Part shown: piece by piece, positions 24,401 through 35,200 of the stretch
Layout: each line of letters starts with the position of its first letter
Position numbering within the stretch: position 1 is the stretch's first letter
From: Yamagishiella unicocca
Taxonomy: Eukaryota; Chlorophyta; Chlorophyceae; Chlamydomonadales; Volvocaceae
Length of the DNA: 64,000 bases
Assembly: GCA_003116995.1 (NCBI GenBank)
Contig: BDSL01000005.1
Span: 682,001 to 746,000, forward strand
Reading direction: 5' to 3'
Translations under genes and position numbers: made by a program
Notes under the pieces: model-generated
Databases searched by the model: none
Seen by the model: the letters and a program-made list of their open reading frames with translations, nothing else
What the model was told of the DNA's origin: nothing

Positions 24401-27400
24401 CCGCCACCCACCTCCTCTCTCCACGGCGCATATCCCGATGTCCAGGTGCAGGTTGCAGCCGCCAAGCGCCCGGGCCGCCTCCGCCAGCAACCCCCACCGG
24501 CCCTGCCGCCCGCCACCGCCACCGCCACCGCCGCGCGCGCCAGAGCTCTCAGCCTCCAATGGTTTCGGAGGCGGAGGCGGAGGCGCAGGCCACGGGTCAC
24601 TACCGTCATCGCCTGGATCTCGATCCAAGTCCGCGGCAGGAGCTGCCGTACCGTCACCTCCGGCTTTCCCTCCCTGCAGCCGGCCCTCCTCCCCCTCCTC
24701 CTCCTCCTCCTCGTCACTTGACCCCTCCTCCCCCTCCGAGTCACCCTCGCCGTCCTCATCATCCGACGAAGACGCCACCTCCTCATGATCCCCCTCCTCC
24801 TCCGCCGCCTCCTCGCCTTCTCCGGACCCGCTACCGCCTGACCCCTCAGCTTCCTCGCCCTCGCCGCCGTCCGATTGGCGGCGGCGGCGCTTGCCGCCTC
24901 CGCCTTCATCCCCATCGCCGCCCTGACGCCGGCAGGCATCTGAGCAGCCGGGAGAGTTGCAAGGAAAACCGGTGTATGAAAGAGAAAAACGTTTAGGACA
25001 GTCGTTTGGAGATGCATGCTGGAGAGCTTGGTGGGGAAAAGAGCCGGGGGAGATAAGGGGGACAGGGGCATCTCGGTAGGGGACGAGGGTGGCGATGTGG
25101 AGGAGTAAGCTAACGGCTAACGGCTAATGCATGAATTACGTACGACGCTACGGTAGCAGTCCGGAGGCCGCAGGAGGCGAGACGGCAGCTGGGGGGTCGG
25201 GAGCGGCGGTGCTGAGGAGTACTTCACGACCAAGGACCATGGGCCGACGTCGTACGGTATTGACCACCGAGAGGAAGGGCAGGCGGTAAGGGGTGGGGAG
25301 AATTTTGGACTGAGGCACCCCGCACCTGACGGAAGTTGGCCCCCCAACCAACATCGCATAGGCCCCCCTAACTAACTAACCCACCACCCAACCACCCAAC
25401 CACCTGCATGCTCCGCCACCACGAAACCCTCCGCCCAGCCGCTGCCGCTCCGGAGGTCCACTCGGGCCGCCTGGGGAGCGGGAAGGAGTACGGCGAGTGG
25501 CGGTGGCGGTGGTGGTTTCGGCGCGAGGGGGAATCCGTAAGTTGTCGTACAGGCTGGCGTGGCTCAACGCGCGGGATGAGGAGCGCTTTACGTAGGGCAG
25601 GCCGTGCACCCTTTCGGAGTAACCGAAAATGCACGTTTGGTTGACGGGGTTTGTTCGCCTAAAACCCCTGCCGTTGCCATGGTGCGAGTACGGCAGGTGA
25701 AAGCGCGTGCCGGTACGACACCGTGCCGTACCTTGTGGTTGAACACGTCCGCCAGAGGCACCAGCGCGTCGCCGTGGTGCTCGTCCACGTAAAAGGCCCT
25801 CGAGGCAACCCAGGAGGCGGCACACCTAGGAGGGGGTCCAGGGAGGGAGGGAGGGCAGGATGGGAGGAGGAGCGGTCGGCGGGGGTAAGACCCGTGGGTC
25901 ACCGCTCATCTGCATCGCACGCGCGTACTGGCCGTATCTGCTGCCCCGGCGGTTTCGCTGAGCCATCACGACACCCACCCGCTTCGCTCCACCACCGGCC
26001 CCCTTCCCCCCACCCTTTTTGTAACCCCCCTTTCCCCCCCTCTTTTTGTATTCCCCCTTCCCCCTCGCCTCACATGAAGCCCTCCAGGCTCCACCCCTCC
26101 GCCAGCGGTCCCAGCCTCGCGGGATAGCGCTCCAGCAGCGGCGCCAGGTCCGTCTCGAAGTCAGAGGCCATATCCTCCCTGGAGCGCCCAGTGGGGTGGC
26201 TGTTACGTACTGCAATGCAAACGACTCCTGGCATGCCGTAGCGCCCATCGTCCGGGCCTTCCCTCAAGGTCCCGCACCGGCCGCTGCCGTACCTGTCTTT
26301 CCGGGCCTTATCCGCAATGTCCGTGCCCTCCAGCCGCTGGAGCTGCTGCTCGCTCCAGAAGACGGGCAGGTACTCCCGGGGGGGTAGGCTGGACAAGTAG
26401 CCGTACCTTGGTGGGGGAGGCGGGGGGGGGCGCGGAGGGTGAGAGAGGGCGAGACGGGAGGCGGGAGAGAGGCCGGGAGGGGGTGGTTGGGGCTGTGGGG
26501 CCAGGGGTGTTGACGCTAGTAGCCAGGGCAGCGAGAGGGTAAAAAGAAGACCCGTGGCAGCGGGAGGGGGGGGCAGGCGTCCAGGACGTGGCTCTGCGCC
26601 AGTGTCATGTGTATGGGCACTGCGGGCACTCGTGACAGGCCCCCCTCAGCCCTGCCCCAGCAACCCGGCCCCCGGCGCCATTCCCGGCACCTCCCCACCA
26701 TTTGGATTTGGGCCCGCGCGCTGCCTCGTACATGACTCCCGCCACCAGCGCCAGCCCGCCGCCCAGCCGCTCCGCCGCCAGCACGTCCGCCAGGCCACAG
26801 TTGGCGGCGGACAGTACGGCACAGCGCGGGACGGTTGCCAGCACGTGGCCCTCGGCCACGTCAGAGACTGAGGGGGGGCGGTGAGCGGGAGGTCGGGGGA
26901 GGCAGAGCGGAGTGGTGGGGGCACGAGGCGAGAGGGCGAGGCGAGTGCGCACACAGGTACGGGGGGAGGTGTTTGGGTTTGGGTCGCCAGCGCAGGACAG
27001 CCTGGGCGGTGGAAGGTGCGGTACGACCCCTGAAAACCCTGAATCCCCGCTGAGGCTGCAGGCAGGCACAGAGGTGTTATTTTCTTCAGCAGCATCCCCC
27101 TTGACGGCCCCTTCTACCCACCTACGTCTCGTAAAAACCGTGCGCACCTGCGTATACAGCCCAAGGCGCGTCCGCGACCTTCTGTTGCTGCTCTTTGGCG
27201 TCGGCAGCGCCGCCGTCGCTGTTGTCGCAGCTGCCGACTACCTGCAGCTGGATAAGAGATGTGTCCCATGTTATGCCAGCCTTCTTCATCCAGGACTCGA
27301 AGTCCGCAAGCGAACTTCGAACTTTGCTGCTCGCTGGTCGGGCATCGGCGGCGCCTTTGGCGTCCTTGACACCTTCGATGCTTTTACGACGACGTGGTGC

Positions 27401-27403
27401 CAT
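21439..27403 (-). CDS. SET-domain protein-lysine methyltransferase, SETD6/LSMT type
   Basis: These enzymes methylate lysines of non-histone proteins using S-adenosylmethionine. Exons: 27403-27148, 26867-26699, 26406-26293, 26178-26074, 25825-25732, 24922-24412, 23960-23824, 23440-23346, 22866-22732, 22557-21850, 21583-21439 (TGA); 822 residues with agreeing phases. Exons 1-2 give the start of the SET fold (FESWMKKAGITWD, then AEGHVLATVPRCAVLS). Exon 3 reads YGYLSSLPPREYLPVFWS, typical of this branch. Exon 5 holds SRAFYVDEHHG and PLADVFNHK, and exon 7 holds GAEVFNTYGEHGN, matching the SET NH and GxxxxxxYG cofactor motifs. Exon 6 inserts an acidic Gly/Glu-rich stretch of about 150 residues between them. 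Exons 8-11 cover the substrate-binding C-terminal region, with another acidic/Ala insertion. The exon 8 end uses a GC donor in this model; a GT alternative at 23342 with a later acceptor also fits. Substrate unknown. Confidence 0.82.
23450..23672. repeat. about 31-bp G-rich tandem repeat in SET-gene intron
   Basis: Seven copies of a unit containing GTTCGTGGAGGCGGAGG followed by a GGGAGGGCGGG tract, in the intron 23441-23823. The purine strand is the plus strand, so the transcript carries the C-rich strand. Confidence 0.9.
24285..24428 (-). repeat. tandem duplication repeating SET-gene exon 6 end and donor
   Basis: On the minus strand, the exon end GTGGAGAGAGGAG and its donor GTGGGTGGCGGTTGAGGGG recur about three more times downstream with small changes. 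This leaves a series of near-identical 5' splice sites. The first copy (24412) is used in the model because the next exon then joins in phase. Confidence 0.85.
24955..25012 (-). repeat. dispersed intron element, copy in the SET gene
   Basis: On the minus strand this reads AAACGACTGTCCTAAACGTT, then a CTC-rich stretch and a GGTTTTCC tail. It is a diverged copy of the element seen at 37009, 42074 and 57085, in the intron 24923-25731. Confidence 0.7.
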
Positions 27404-27860
27404 TTCAATATCCGTCCAATAAGGGATTTGTCGGATGAAAGCCGGTGATTGCCCCAATTTGCTAACGACAGGACGCCGTCGCAGTGATTACAGTCAGAAG
27501 GGAACGTTAACGTAGAAAAATGCGCTCACATTGACAAACAATATGCAGCTATTATAGTAAGGGATGGACATCGGAAATACGATGCGCCTACGATTCCGGT
27601 CTTCCAACCGGCACGTCCGGCAATCAACAAGTCCGCGTGAGCCCAACCAACCGCAAAATTTTAATCACCATTAAATGAAGAAATTGTAGGATAGCGTGTC
27701 GTCCGTAAAATTCTCGTGGGTCGGGCGGTTAGGTCGTTGTCCATCTCGGAAGGTTGCCACCCCATGCCCAATCGCTGGATACTCGATGAAAATCCTCCCC
27801 AGCGCCCGCAACTTGCAGCAGTCAAAAATACTAATTCGCCGATTGGCCTTTCCGCCACAA
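27404..27860. other. short intergenic region between two minus-strand genes
   Basis: FkbM-gene 3' UTR followed by the upstream region of the SET gene. It is AT-richer than the flanking exons, with a candidate TGTAA signal at 27488-27492. Nothing else recognised. Confidence 0.5.
27488..27492 (-). terminator. candidate poly(A) signal TGTAA for the FkbM gene
   Basis: TGTAA on the minus strand, 369 bases after the FkbM-gene stop and 85 bases before the SET-gene start. This is a normal 3' UTR length for such algae. Confidence 0.4.
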
Positions 27861-30708
27861 TCACCTCGTGGCATACACTGCGCACAACAAATGCTGCCCC
27901 AGCGACGGGGCAGGCGGTGGCGGCAGCTCCGGCAAACTCCCCCGACCCATCGCTTCGCCCGAGCTCGGCCCCTGACTCCCCTCCGCCGCCGCCGTCGCCA
28001 CCACCACCGGAAGCGAAGACCCACTGCCGGCTTGCGGTACAGACATCAAGCCCCCTGAGGCTGGCGGCGCCGGCACCGAAGTGGCGGCGGCGGCGGCATC
28101 AGTGGCGGCTGCAGGCGACCGAATCATGCCGTACTCTTTGAACGCCAGGAAGGTCGGAGTGCCCGGCCACCCCGACCTCACGTTAGAGAAACCCTTGGAG
28201 CGCAGCAGCTGCATCACCCGCTCCACCCGGCTGGGGTCGCCGGCCATGTGTACCTCCACCACCACCTGCCGCACCTGCCAGAACCAGCAGCAACAGCAAC
28301 AAATAAAGAGGTTTTTGGGCGGCACACAAAAAGCCGACAATAGCAAACACGGCGGGCGGTAGGGAGGCGGGATCCTTGCGGCAGTGGCAAGCCAGCGTTC
28401 GGGATCGGCCTGGACGAGCATACCGCTAGTATGATGCCGTGACGGAGAGGCAGCAGTGTATTGGCGCATCTGACACACCAGCCTGCGCCCCCCCCCCGCC
28501 CTCAACCCGCGCTGCCGTACAGCCGGGCCGTGGCACCGCGACCCCCCCCCGACGTTCTCTGCATCGTAGGGTTTTGCAGTACAGTTACAGGAAGTACGAG
28601 GAAATACAGCAATACGGGGCTCGTTTTGTTCGTCTCATACCCACCTTGGGCCAGTCCTCGTCAGCCAGGCCCGCCAAGATGTCCAGCTCCGACTTGACGG
28701 CGTCGATCTTCAGCAAGTCGATCTACAGCGACAAAAAGAAGGGTTCCAGATGATCCAAGGAATGCCAACATCATTACTTTGTGGACAAAAGAGGGCTGGT
28801 TTCGGAGCTTGCGGTGAATGAAGATCATGCCACCGACAGCGCGGTCGCCGCCCCACCCATTGCCGCTGACACCCCACCTGACCCCACAGCTGCCGGCCTG
28901 ACCCACCTGCCGCAGGTCCTCCCCAGCCAGCGCCGCTGACAACGTGGTCAGAGTCACGGTTACGCTGCCTGAGGGCGCCAGCAGGTTGGACTCCACCACG
29001 CGGCGCAGCTCCGAAGCCTCCTCCCTGGAGCGACCCACATCAGGGGCAGGCGGCAGACGAGGACGGGGACAGACAGCGACGTGAACAGGACAGAGTTCGA
29101 CAAGGTTCGAGCAGAGGTTCCCACAGCAGGGGCGTGCGCGAGATACCCCAAGGACAAACATGCTTGAGGTAATGGACGAGGACGAGGATGAGGACGAGGA
29201 CGTGGTAGCTGAAGGGCTCGAAGACGCGACGCGATGCGGCGCCTTGCCTGCCGGTGAAGCGCTGCAGCCCCGCCGCCATTAGGTCCACCTCGGGGGCCTC
29301 CCAGCGGTGCAGCGTCGACAGCAGCGTGTATCCGGGGGAGAAGTCCATGGCGGCGGGGCCCGCCTGGGCCGGGCAGGTGCAGCCCACGTTGAGAACCTGT
29401 GGTAGGGGCGGTTGGGAGGTTCGGATTGGCCAATGCGGCTTCGGGCAGCTGACCGCCCGGCAGCGGGAGTGCAGCCAGGTGGGGACGTCGGTGCTCGTGT
29501 GGAGGGCGCGCGATAAGGGTGAGTGGAGGAAGCCTAAGGCAGCCACCGGCGAAGGGGAGTGCCTTGCCAGAGACTCCGACAACGGGACTACCGTAGATAC
29601 TCTTACGAAACACACCTCCTTCGCGCTCCCCGTTTCCCCCAACCTGGTCACCAGCGCACCGTGGCCCTCGTCAGCCCTGCCACCGAGTACTGTGCCACGT
29701 TGGCTCGCAGGCACTCCGCCAGCACTGGCACCGGCTCCATCGCCACCAGCCGCACGTTGCCTGCTAGGGCAACCAGCGCCCACATGCAGAAGTTGCCTAT
29801 ATTAGACCCCACGTCCACGATAGTGGCGCCGGGCCGCACCTCAATGCCGGCGTGCGCTAGTCCGTAACCGCCCACACGGCCTGAGGGGAGGGAGGGGAGG
29901 GGAGAGTCAACCGATGAAGTGACACAGGAGGGGAGAGAGGAATCCCATGGACCGAGACCGGACATGGGGGGGGGGCACGGCGCGGTTTGCACAGCTAGAG
30001 CTGTGAGGACGAACGCGGGAAGATGGTTGCTACCTTTATCGAAGGCTTGGATCAGGGGCCGCGCTTGGTGGGCGTAGGCGGGGAACGACTGGAGGCGTTG
30101 CGCCGGTTCACCTATCTAGCGACCCCCTCATAACTGCCGGGAAGAGCTGGCTCTCCGAGCTGCTCCCCTAGGCAGCCTGGACCCTCTTCCTCAAAGGGCC
30201 GTTGCACCTGGTCTGACCTCAACAGTACTCGATGTGTGGCCAAGATCAGAGATCTGGAGAGCTTTCGCCGCCGCTGTCTGGTGCATCTACTACGCATGGT
30301 TACACCCCCCACCCCGAAAACACCTTTCCCCAACACCCAAAACACGCGTCTCCAAAAACTAATTGCCGACATAGTTTCTGTCCTCCGTCTTGTATGTTGT
30401 GTAGACGGGTTTCCGCGCCAACCCCTAAAACATCCCTGGACTTTCCCCTTAGAGGTACGCAACGTGTGCGCACCAAAGAAGACGTGCTGGTGCACGAAGC
30501 GCGCCTCCGCCGGCTCCACACATCTGACAACAGGTAGGATGTCGGATAGGTGGATGGTCTGCGTCAGCTTGTCAAAAGTATGATTGACCTGGACCGGTTC
30601 ATGCTGCTCCTGAACGCCAGAGGCCAGGTTCGACGCCGCTGATGTTGTGGTCGGAGCGGATGGCTCGGGCAAGTCTTCCGTCATGGAGCTGTACTCAGCT
30701 CGTCGCAT
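27861..30708 (-). CDS. FkbM-family methyltransferase, seven exons
   Basis: FkbM-type enzymes are S-adenosylmethionine-dependent O-methyltransferases acting on small molecules or glycans; the substrate here is unknown. Exons: 30708-30474, 30111-30034, 29880-29660, 29396-29248, 29024-28907, 28722-28645, 28274-27861 (TGA). All phases agree, giving 430 residues. The SAM-binding motif I is GATIVDVGSNIGNFCMWALV in exon 3, followed by VRLVAMEPVP with its acidic ribose-binding end. Exon 6 reads IDLLKIDAVKSELDILAGL, the family's characteristic IDLLKID segment. Exon 7 continues with VVVEVHM and ends in an Ala/Pro/Ser-rich tail. The intron after exon 4 has a GC donor (AG, GCAAGG), and the frame only joins if it is used. 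Two ATGs are possible: 30708 (used) and an in-frame one at 30840 that adds 44 residues. No signal peptide is obvious from the shorter start. Confidence 0.88.
29246..29247 (-). other. GC 5' splice site in the FkbM gene
   Basis: Exon 4 ends ACCGGCAG and the intron begins GCAAGG. The next exon starts with G after CTCCAG, giving AG+G and an unbroken FTGR-EEASELRR reading. No GT donor nearby keeps the frame. AG, GCAAG is the known consensus for GC-AG introns. Confidence 0.8.
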
Positions 30709-32263
30709 GTAGCACAAACGTCCCGATTCTCTCCCTGGCCTAAAAATGCTTTTGGCGCACTCACGGGGCCCCGTTGCCCTTCCAATTGCGGGGTAAGGCA
30801 GTCGCAACGTCAAGATGCGATGTTGTCCAGCAGCGTGCATTTGTTAGTCAATTAACTGTTTGCGAGCAAATCGACTTCATCGTGGATTTTGGGTTCATTC
30901 ACTGATGGATCCAGATTGGTTGATTACTTGGTTGAACAGGTGAAACCGCGCACGATGTTGAGAATAAAGGGCAAAGGGAAAGCAATTGCAAGCGTAAGGT
31001 AAAACAAACCGAGCGTGCCAGGCTTGCGAGGCTGCCATCCATGAGACCATACGACTGCGACTGAACCACGTACTCTGTATGTACCGTTTGATCGGCGCAA
31101 GGCTGCTACGTCGCTTTGTCCACAATCAGAAACCTTAGCAACTGACCGCACGTCCTGTCTGCTCTGCCACACCGATCCTGAGCCTTTCTGCGGCCTGCCA
31201 GGGTGCGTTTTGGTTCATTGGTTACATGCAAGCTAGCGCTAAAAGTGTGCTTGGGGATCTGGCGCAGGGTATTCCCATGTATACCAGGCTGCGTGCTTCA
31301 TCCGTTTGCAGCCTATTACAGGTCGGACCAACGTGCTGAAGCTGGCACCATGAGCAGGTGCAAGCTACCGAAGGCGTCGGCGTGCGGCTGCGCGCTTGCC
31401 TGAGCTGCTGCGTTGCTACAAGGGGCGACACGAACCTTGCCCAGCTGATGGCGGCTTAGGCCAATGTAGGTACCGATATGGCCGACCAGTAAGCTCGTAT
31501 ACTGTTAAGCACACGGAACCCTGGGTCCGACATCGCCCTTCCCCAGGAATCCTTCCAAGGTCATTTGAATACATGTAAACAAGGATGCTACTATGCAGCC
31601 TTTTCTTCGCGCATAAACGCAGCTAGTACGATTGTTTGCGCGCGTAGCCTGCCCGAGAAGACCACGCTTGTGTGTATGAGGGTACATATTTTTCACCATA
31701 ATGCCGCAAGCGCATACCGGTAAGTGAATACCGTAATCCTCCATCAGGAATGTCAAGTTTGTAAGGTCCAGAAACGTGAAGGCGAATGAGCGTTCATGAT
31801 TTTAGCATACACGCTGCAGCTGCCTAAAGCATGCAGTCTATAGACTACCGTTTCAATTTGTGGACGCCAACCTTTCCGCGAGTTCGACGGTCACACTCGT
31901 ATGTACGGCATTTGGAGTGAACTTAGCCGACTGGTGGACTGGATAATATGTTTGACCGTGCTGTCCGACTTGCGACGAGTCGCTACTATGAGAACGCATC
32001 TGACGGGTTCCCTTCTCAGAATCCGCGGAGACGCGAAATGCGTATACCGGTAGAGGTGCGCTGAAAATATAGATGAAGAACGTTCCCAGATGAAGCCACA
32101 TTGTAATAAAAAACGACCATTCGCTTAGACTGCCTCGGCGCACCAGCATTTCACCTCCGGCTGTCTATGGCCCTGCCAAGGCATACACGGAACACACGAA
32201 TAGCTACTATTAAATCTAAGCACAGGAGAAATCAATAGCGGCAGTCAGCTGTTCGGAATTTCG
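30709..32263. other. head-to-head intergenic region, FkbM gene and receptor cyclase
   Basis: The two flanking genes point away from each other, so this should contain both promoters. It is AT-richer than average and shows no frame with recognisable content. I could not pick out a specific TATA box or other site with confidence. Confidence 0.5.
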
Positions 32264-35200
32264 ATGCGAGGAACTTCACCGGCTGGATGCCGCGCGGAGT
32301 CAAAATTCAGTGTATGTGGAGCTTCACGCTGCGGCTGCGGACAGAGAGCGGCCTGCGGTCGCCAAGGGATAGCTCGGACTGGCTGCGCAGCGCACAGATT
32401 GCTTCGCACCAAATCGGACCAACTGCACACCTGGGATCGTAGTGCCGTGACGCCTGGCTGGATACAAGCAGCGCTGCGTCTCGTACTGCTGGGGGCGTTG
32501 CTCCATGCCACGTGCACCTCCGGGCAAACCTGCCAATGGTGAGCACACGAGGAGGGGGGCGATGAGCGCGGGGAATCGCATAGTCGCGGGGAGTACCTCA
32601 GTCTCCCCACTGAGGCAGCGGTTCCGGAGGACAAAAGTGGGTTTTGTACAGCAGGTCGTTTCCCGTGTCCCAAATTCGTAAAGCATACTGGGTGTGTGGT
32701 CTGTAACCTTTACGACGTAGCTGACGGCGGGCAAACGAGGATGCGTTCCCGAGCACGGCCGGCGCGGCCATATAGTCGTGCAGGTGGCAGCCGCGCCTTG
32801 GCGCAAACCCTCCCTCTCTCATGGATCACCAGCCTGCCTTTCTTAGCTAGCCCTCCTCGATCAGAGCTAGCTGGGGGTTCAAATGGGACTGGGCGGTCAC
32901 TTGAGGATGTGACGACCGTGAGGGCACTTGCCTTGGACACGTATCCTTTTGGGACACGGCAGCTCGCCCAGTGGTGACAATGTACACTGGAAGGGAACCC
33001 TGCCTTACCTCCTCCGCGCTCCAAAGCCGTCTTACCTCACATTCCGGTCTGCTTCCTCCCTGTTTGCCTTGCTCTCTCCCCCCACGCAGCGAGTGTCCCG
33101 GCTCGGGTGATAACTCAACCCGAGCAGATCCAAACACGACGTATGTGTTGTGCGGCCTGCGCCCCGCCCTGCCGACGTATCTCACGGTAGCTCGGGAGGT
33201 ATCGGAGCTGGCTCACCTGCCGGACGCGAACGAGTGGCTGAGCGTCGTCGACATCGTTGAAAATGACGTCGGCAAAACAACGGCCTTGAACCTCCGCATA
33301 ATAGGACAGGCGGAGGACGCGCTACGTCCGCTGGTAGGACGATCCGCGCCCACTGCGCTGCCGGGTGCTGGGTCATATGTGGGTCGTCTGCAAGTCACTC
33401 ACTTAAATGGGCTGGGCCCAGCTTCCATTCGCTGGTCGCCCCCTGCCGCGCCTATGTGCACGTTCGGCCTTGCCCTCCCGTAAGACGTCCGAACACCCAT
33501 CGTTCAAACACGTTCGACACGTTGTACGCTCCCGTAACACGCCCAAACACCCATCGCCGCCCTTGCCCGTGTCCCCGCACTGCTCCGAAACCGCCGGGCC
33601 GCACTGCTCCGAAACCGCCGGGCCGCACATACAGCTGACCCAGTACGCTCAGGGTAATACCTCCTGGATCTCCGAGCTCAACCACGACGCAGCCGCTGGC
33701 GTGTCGCTGCCGGCGGAGCTGCTAACCGCGGCTCCGGGCAGGCCAGGCGGGTCGCAGCTCGCGCCGCTGCTGCTCTACTACCGGCGGGACTGGCTTAGGA
33801 AGAAGGTAAAGGGTGCCGACCTGGCTGCCGCGATTCCGCCCACCTGGACGGCGCTGTTGGAGATGCTGTCGGGATGGCTGGATGGAGACTTCGACGACGA
33901 TCGCCAGCCGGAGCTGGTCATGTGCGCGGATTTGATGCCGGGTGGGTGCCGCTGGGAGGGCGCGGCAGGACAGGGCAGGGGTGTCGGTGAGGGGTTGGAT
34001 CGCGGGACGCAGCCGCCCGGTAGGCACGGTGCAGGCGAGGGGTGAGGAAACAACCGCGGATCAACCGGCATGGAAGGCGAAGAGACATACACTAGCGGAA
34101 CGTCCTAGCACAGTAGGGGCGTACACGGCACCGTGACCGCGGCTCAGTGTTCAGGGTTTGGGGCCTTTGGGGGTCTTTCGCGAGCACGCAGTCCCTCGCG
34201 TCGCGGCTTACCCTGCTTGTGTGTCGTACTACTACTCGTACTGCAACTCGTACTGCCATGCGTACTGCCGCACGTGCATCATCGTGTCATGTGCACCTGG
34301 GTCGGTCCGCGCTGCAGGCTGCAAGGGCTGGGCGGTGCTGGCCGCGATGTATGCATCGCTGGCGCAGGCCCAGGGCCCGAGCAAGGGGCTCTGGTTTAAC
34401 AGCTCGGACATGATCCCTAGAACAGGTGAGCGCTTTTGGGGACTAGGGGGCCCAGATGGGCCCTACACGTGTCTCGTTTGCCTGTCGCTTGAGGCCCGCT
34501 GAGCGGCCCGGCTCCCCCGTTGGTTCAGGTGGCCCTGCCATGACCGCCGCCCTACAATTGTACGCAAAGCTGGCCCAGCACAACGCCGTACCCTTCACGC
34601 CGGGCGGATCCAACGTGTCGTACAGTACGGCGCACATCAGCAATGCGGACATGAAGAAGGCGGTGGACGCGGCCACTGGCGCGCCGCTGTGCGCCGCCAT
34701 CAACCCGCTGTTCGCAGCGGGCCGCTGCCTATTCACCATCGACTGGGCCACAGCCGCCCTGCAAATGAGTCGCATGGGCGCATCTGGTACGGCACTGGTT
34801 CTAAGCCTCTGCGTCGTCACGGAAATGTGAATGGGACACATAAAAGGAGCATTGCACAGCAGCTGCGGGCCTGCTAGCCACGAGTGCTGTGCTGCCGTAC
34901 AACGCCGTACCATGCCGCTCCGTACTTTCTGGTTTCCGCTGGTTAACGCTGATCGTGCGCTTGCTGCAGGCGTTTCCGGGCGGATCGGCGTTGCGCTTCT
35001 CCCCGGGAGCACTGACACCCAGGATGCCGCAGGCGGGGAAGTCAGCCAGTGCTCCGCTAGCTCCTGCCCCTTCGCGGAGGCGTTGACGTACGGCAGCGAC
35101 CCCGAGGGTGTCATGACGTACAGCAAGAGTGACCTGGGCGGGCAGAGCAGCCCCCTGCTGATCGTCAACCGGGCGCCGTTCCTGGGCGAGGCAACCAACA

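Noticed and set aside
34133..34399. Plus-strand frame with LLLVLQLVLPCVLP as an extra membrane span
   Set aside because: It lies in the cyclase intron 33942-34317 and is not in frame with the neighbouring exons.
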